Shown here in pieces: positions 62,619 through 64,000 of a stretch of DNA of 64,000 bases. Under the pieces are notes generated by a model. It was not told the origin of the DNA. It saw only the letters and a program-made list of their open reading frames with translations, and did no database searches. The stretch is taken from positions 6,076,001 through 6,140,000 of the forward strand of contig NZ_CP015600.1 of assembly GCF_001647715.1 (NCBI RefSeq), given 5' to 3'. The number at the start of each line of letters is the position of its first letter. The stretch's first letter is position 1. Source of the DNA: Pseudomonas antarctica (GTDB lineage: Bacteria; Pseudomonadota; Gammaproteobacteria; Pseudomonadales; Pseudomonadaceae). The translations under genes and the position numbers were made by a program.

Positions 62619-63257
62619 TCAGCGATTCGGCTGTGGGGTAAGCCGCAGATACGGCTTCACCGCGCGATAACCTTTCGGAAAGCGTTGCTTGATCTCTTCC
62701 TCGTCCTTGAGCGACGGCACGATCACCACTTCATCGCCGTCCTGCCAGTTGGCGGGCGTGGCGACCTTGTGGCTGTCGGTCAGCTGCAGCGAGTCGATAA
62801 CCCGCAGGATTTCGTGGAAGTTGCGGCCAGTGCTGGCCGGGTAGGTAATCGTCAGGCGAACCTTCTTGTTCGGGTCGATCACGAACAAGGAGCGCACGGT
62901 GAGGGTGTCACTGGCGTTCGGGTGGATCAGGTCGTACAGGTCCGACACCTTGCGATCGGCATCCGCCAGGATCGGGAAGTTAACGACCGTGTTCTGGGTT
63001 TCGTTGATGTCTTCAATCCACTTGTGGTGCGAGTCCACCGGGTCTACCGACAGCGCGATAGCCTTGACGCCGCGCTTGGCGAATTCGTCCTTGAGCTTGG
63101 CGGTAAAGCCCAACTCGGTGGTGCACACCGGAGTGAAGTCCGCCGGATGGGAAAACAGCACGCCCCAGCTATCGCCCAGCCACTCATGGAAACGAATCTT
63201 GCCGGCGCTGGAATCCTGTTCGAAGTCGGGGGCGATGTCGCCCAATCTTAGGCTCAT
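62619..63257 (-). CDS. lsfA: 1-Cys peroxiredoxin (LsfA-type)
   Basis: A 212-residue Prx6-type peroxiredoxin. The only cysteine is the peroxidatic Cys45 in ADFTPVCTTELG, so it is a true 1-Cys enzyme. In P. putida LsfA is induced in sulfate starvation and lies beside ssu genes, as here. It reduces peroxides that form during sulfonate use. The long C-terminal dimerisation region after residue 160 is typical of the Prx6 type. Confidence 0.93.
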   Translation of the reverse strand: MSLRLGDIAPDFEQDSSAGKIRFHEWLGDSWGVLFSHPADFTPVCTTELGFTAKLKDEFAKRGVKAIALSVDPVDSHHKWIEDINETQNTVVNFPILADADRKVSDLYDLIHPNASDTLTVRSLFVIDPNKKVRLTITYPASTGRNFHEILRVIDSLQLTDSHKVATPANWQDGDEVVIVPSLKDEEEIKQRFPKGYRAVKPYLRLTPQPNR

Positions 63258-63499
63258 GGTGTAGCTCCTGGTGAGTGCTTATGGAGCCTACTGTGCATGG
63301 GTTAGAGATTATTTAAAAAGAATAAATATCGCTTTATCTAGACGATAAAAGAATATTAAAAATCTGTTCATTGGACTTGGCAACGGGCAAGGATCAACAT
63401 CCGTTTCAAGGTTCGAGAAGGCCTTGAGACGCTGTAAAGAGAGGGGATTCAGGAAGGGCTTGCGGGGGTTGAGCCCGACTTGAACAGTAAAAGTACCCT

Positions 63500-63518
63500 G
63501 CCCGGCATTGCGCCGGGC
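63500..63518 (-). terminator. Putative terminator hairpin of the OprD-type gene
   Basis: GCCCGGC (63500-63506), loop ATTGC, GCCGGGC (63512-63518). On the minus strand it is followed by AGGGTACTTTTAC, a poor T-run, so termination is probable but not certain. Confidence 0.6.
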
Positions 63519-63532
63519 AAGGTTTTACACGC

Positions 63533-64000
63533 TTACAACAGCGGGATCGAGTAGCTGACGATCAGACGGTTTTCGTCTTGATCGCGGGTAGCAACGTCGG
63601 TACGCCACATTGCGTTCTTCCAAGCCACGCCAAGGTTTTTCAGCGGGCCTTGTGGAACAACGTAGGCCAGGGTGATATCGCGTTCCCACTCAGACTTGTC
63701 GCCAGCGGTGGTCTGGATATTGGTACCTTTGAGGTAAACAATACCAGCGGTCAGGCCAGGCACGCCGATTTTGGCGAAGTCATACGCGTAACGAGCTTGC
63801 CAGGTGCGCTCGCCGGCACGGGCGAACTTCTGGATTTGCATGTCGGTCGTGGTGCTGTTCGACGAACCGTCGCCTTGGTTCAGCCAAGGGAAGTCACTGT
63901 CGCCATTGGTGTACTGATAACCGCCACCAAAGGTGTGGCCATTAATCGAGTACAGACCCAGGTAGCTGTAGAGGTCGTTGTCAACCTTGCCAGCGGTAAC
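63533..64000 (-). CDS. OprD-family outer-membrane porin, C-terminal part
   Basis: The frame is open to the last base of the window; the C-terminal 155 residues are visible. Amphipathic beta-strand pattern and the motifs RAGERTWQARYAYDFAKIGVPGLTAG and NRLIVSYSIPLL with a terminal strand fit the OprD/Occ porin family of Pseudomonas. Such porins carry specific small solutes across the outer membrane. The proximity to the ssu genes suggests a sulfonate-linked substrate, but this is only a guess. Confidence 0.85.
   Translation of the reverse strand, partial: VTAGKVDNDLYSYLGLYSINGHTFGGGYQYTNGDSDFPWLNQGDGSSNSTTTDMQIQKFARAGERTWQARYAYDFAKIGVPGLTAGIVYLKGTNIQTTAGDKSEWERDITLAYVVPQGPLKNLGVAWKNAMWRTDVATRDQDENRLIVSYSIPLL

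Overview
This 64 kb window is chromosomal DNA of a fluorescent Pseudomonas, most likely of the P. fluorescens group. Three things point there. The gene order folA - thyA - lgt - ptsP - rppH - HAD phosphatase - ilvA - rpiA - serA - hacB - spuHGFEDCBA - spuI follows, with insertions, the P. aeruginosa PAO1 segment around PA0296-PA0350 (recalled, not searched). The coding sequence is GC-rich. The intergenic gaps are full of paired REP (REPIN-like) palindromes with the core GTGGGAGC(T/G)GGCTTGC seen in this group. No tRNA, rRNA, CRISPR array, prophage or insertion sequence was found, and almost every base belongs to a gene or a short intergenic element.

Layout: 1-1413, end of a cystine/dicarboxylate-type symporter (tcyP-like), a heptamer repeat cluster and folA. 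1511-4250, a membrane protein/GTPase pair (DUF2868/DUF3482). 4247-11000, a 2-aminoethylphosphonate uptake and catabolism operon (LysR regulator, ABC transporter, FAD oxidase, PhnZ-like HD oxygenase). 11017-13840, the divergent cadA/cadR metal-efflux pair with its operator. 13976-20328, housekeeping genes thyA, lgt, an NRDE protein, ptsP, rppH and a HAD phosphatase. 20443-24944, ilvA followed by a DUF2269/SDR-DoxX/DUF2269 membrane cluster, with rpiA divergent. 25262-27214, two tandem SdiA-regulated-type beta-propeller proteins. 27466-31003, an FAH-family protein and a D-2-hydroxyglutarate dehydrogenase, divergent from serA. 31069-35837, small periplasmic or uncharacterised proteins. 35928-39870, two convergent operons of unknown function (EamA pair + DegT aminotransferase facing an arginase-fold protein + FemAB-like acyltransferase). 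40041-45728, the acylase HacB and two regulator/target pairs. 45869-57553, the spu polyamine uptake and gamma-glutamylation catabolism cluster with a TetR regulator. 57628-63257, the ssu sulfonate-sulfur operon and the 1-Cys peroxiredoxin lsfA. 63533-64000, the C-terminus of an OprD-type porin.

How the genes work together: several blocks scavenge nutrients from organic molecules: phosphonates (phn), sulfonates (ssuEADCBF plus lsfA) and polyamines (spu). SerA and the D-2-hydroxyglutarate dehydrogenase are divergent neighbours and biochemically coupled. The least understood and most promising region is 35928-39870. Its two small EamA proteins and DegT aminotransferase resemble the ArnE/ArnF/ArnB part of the lipid A aminoarabinose system, but sit beside an arginase-fold enzyme with a complete metal site and a FemAB-like transferase. 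No function for that set is known to me.
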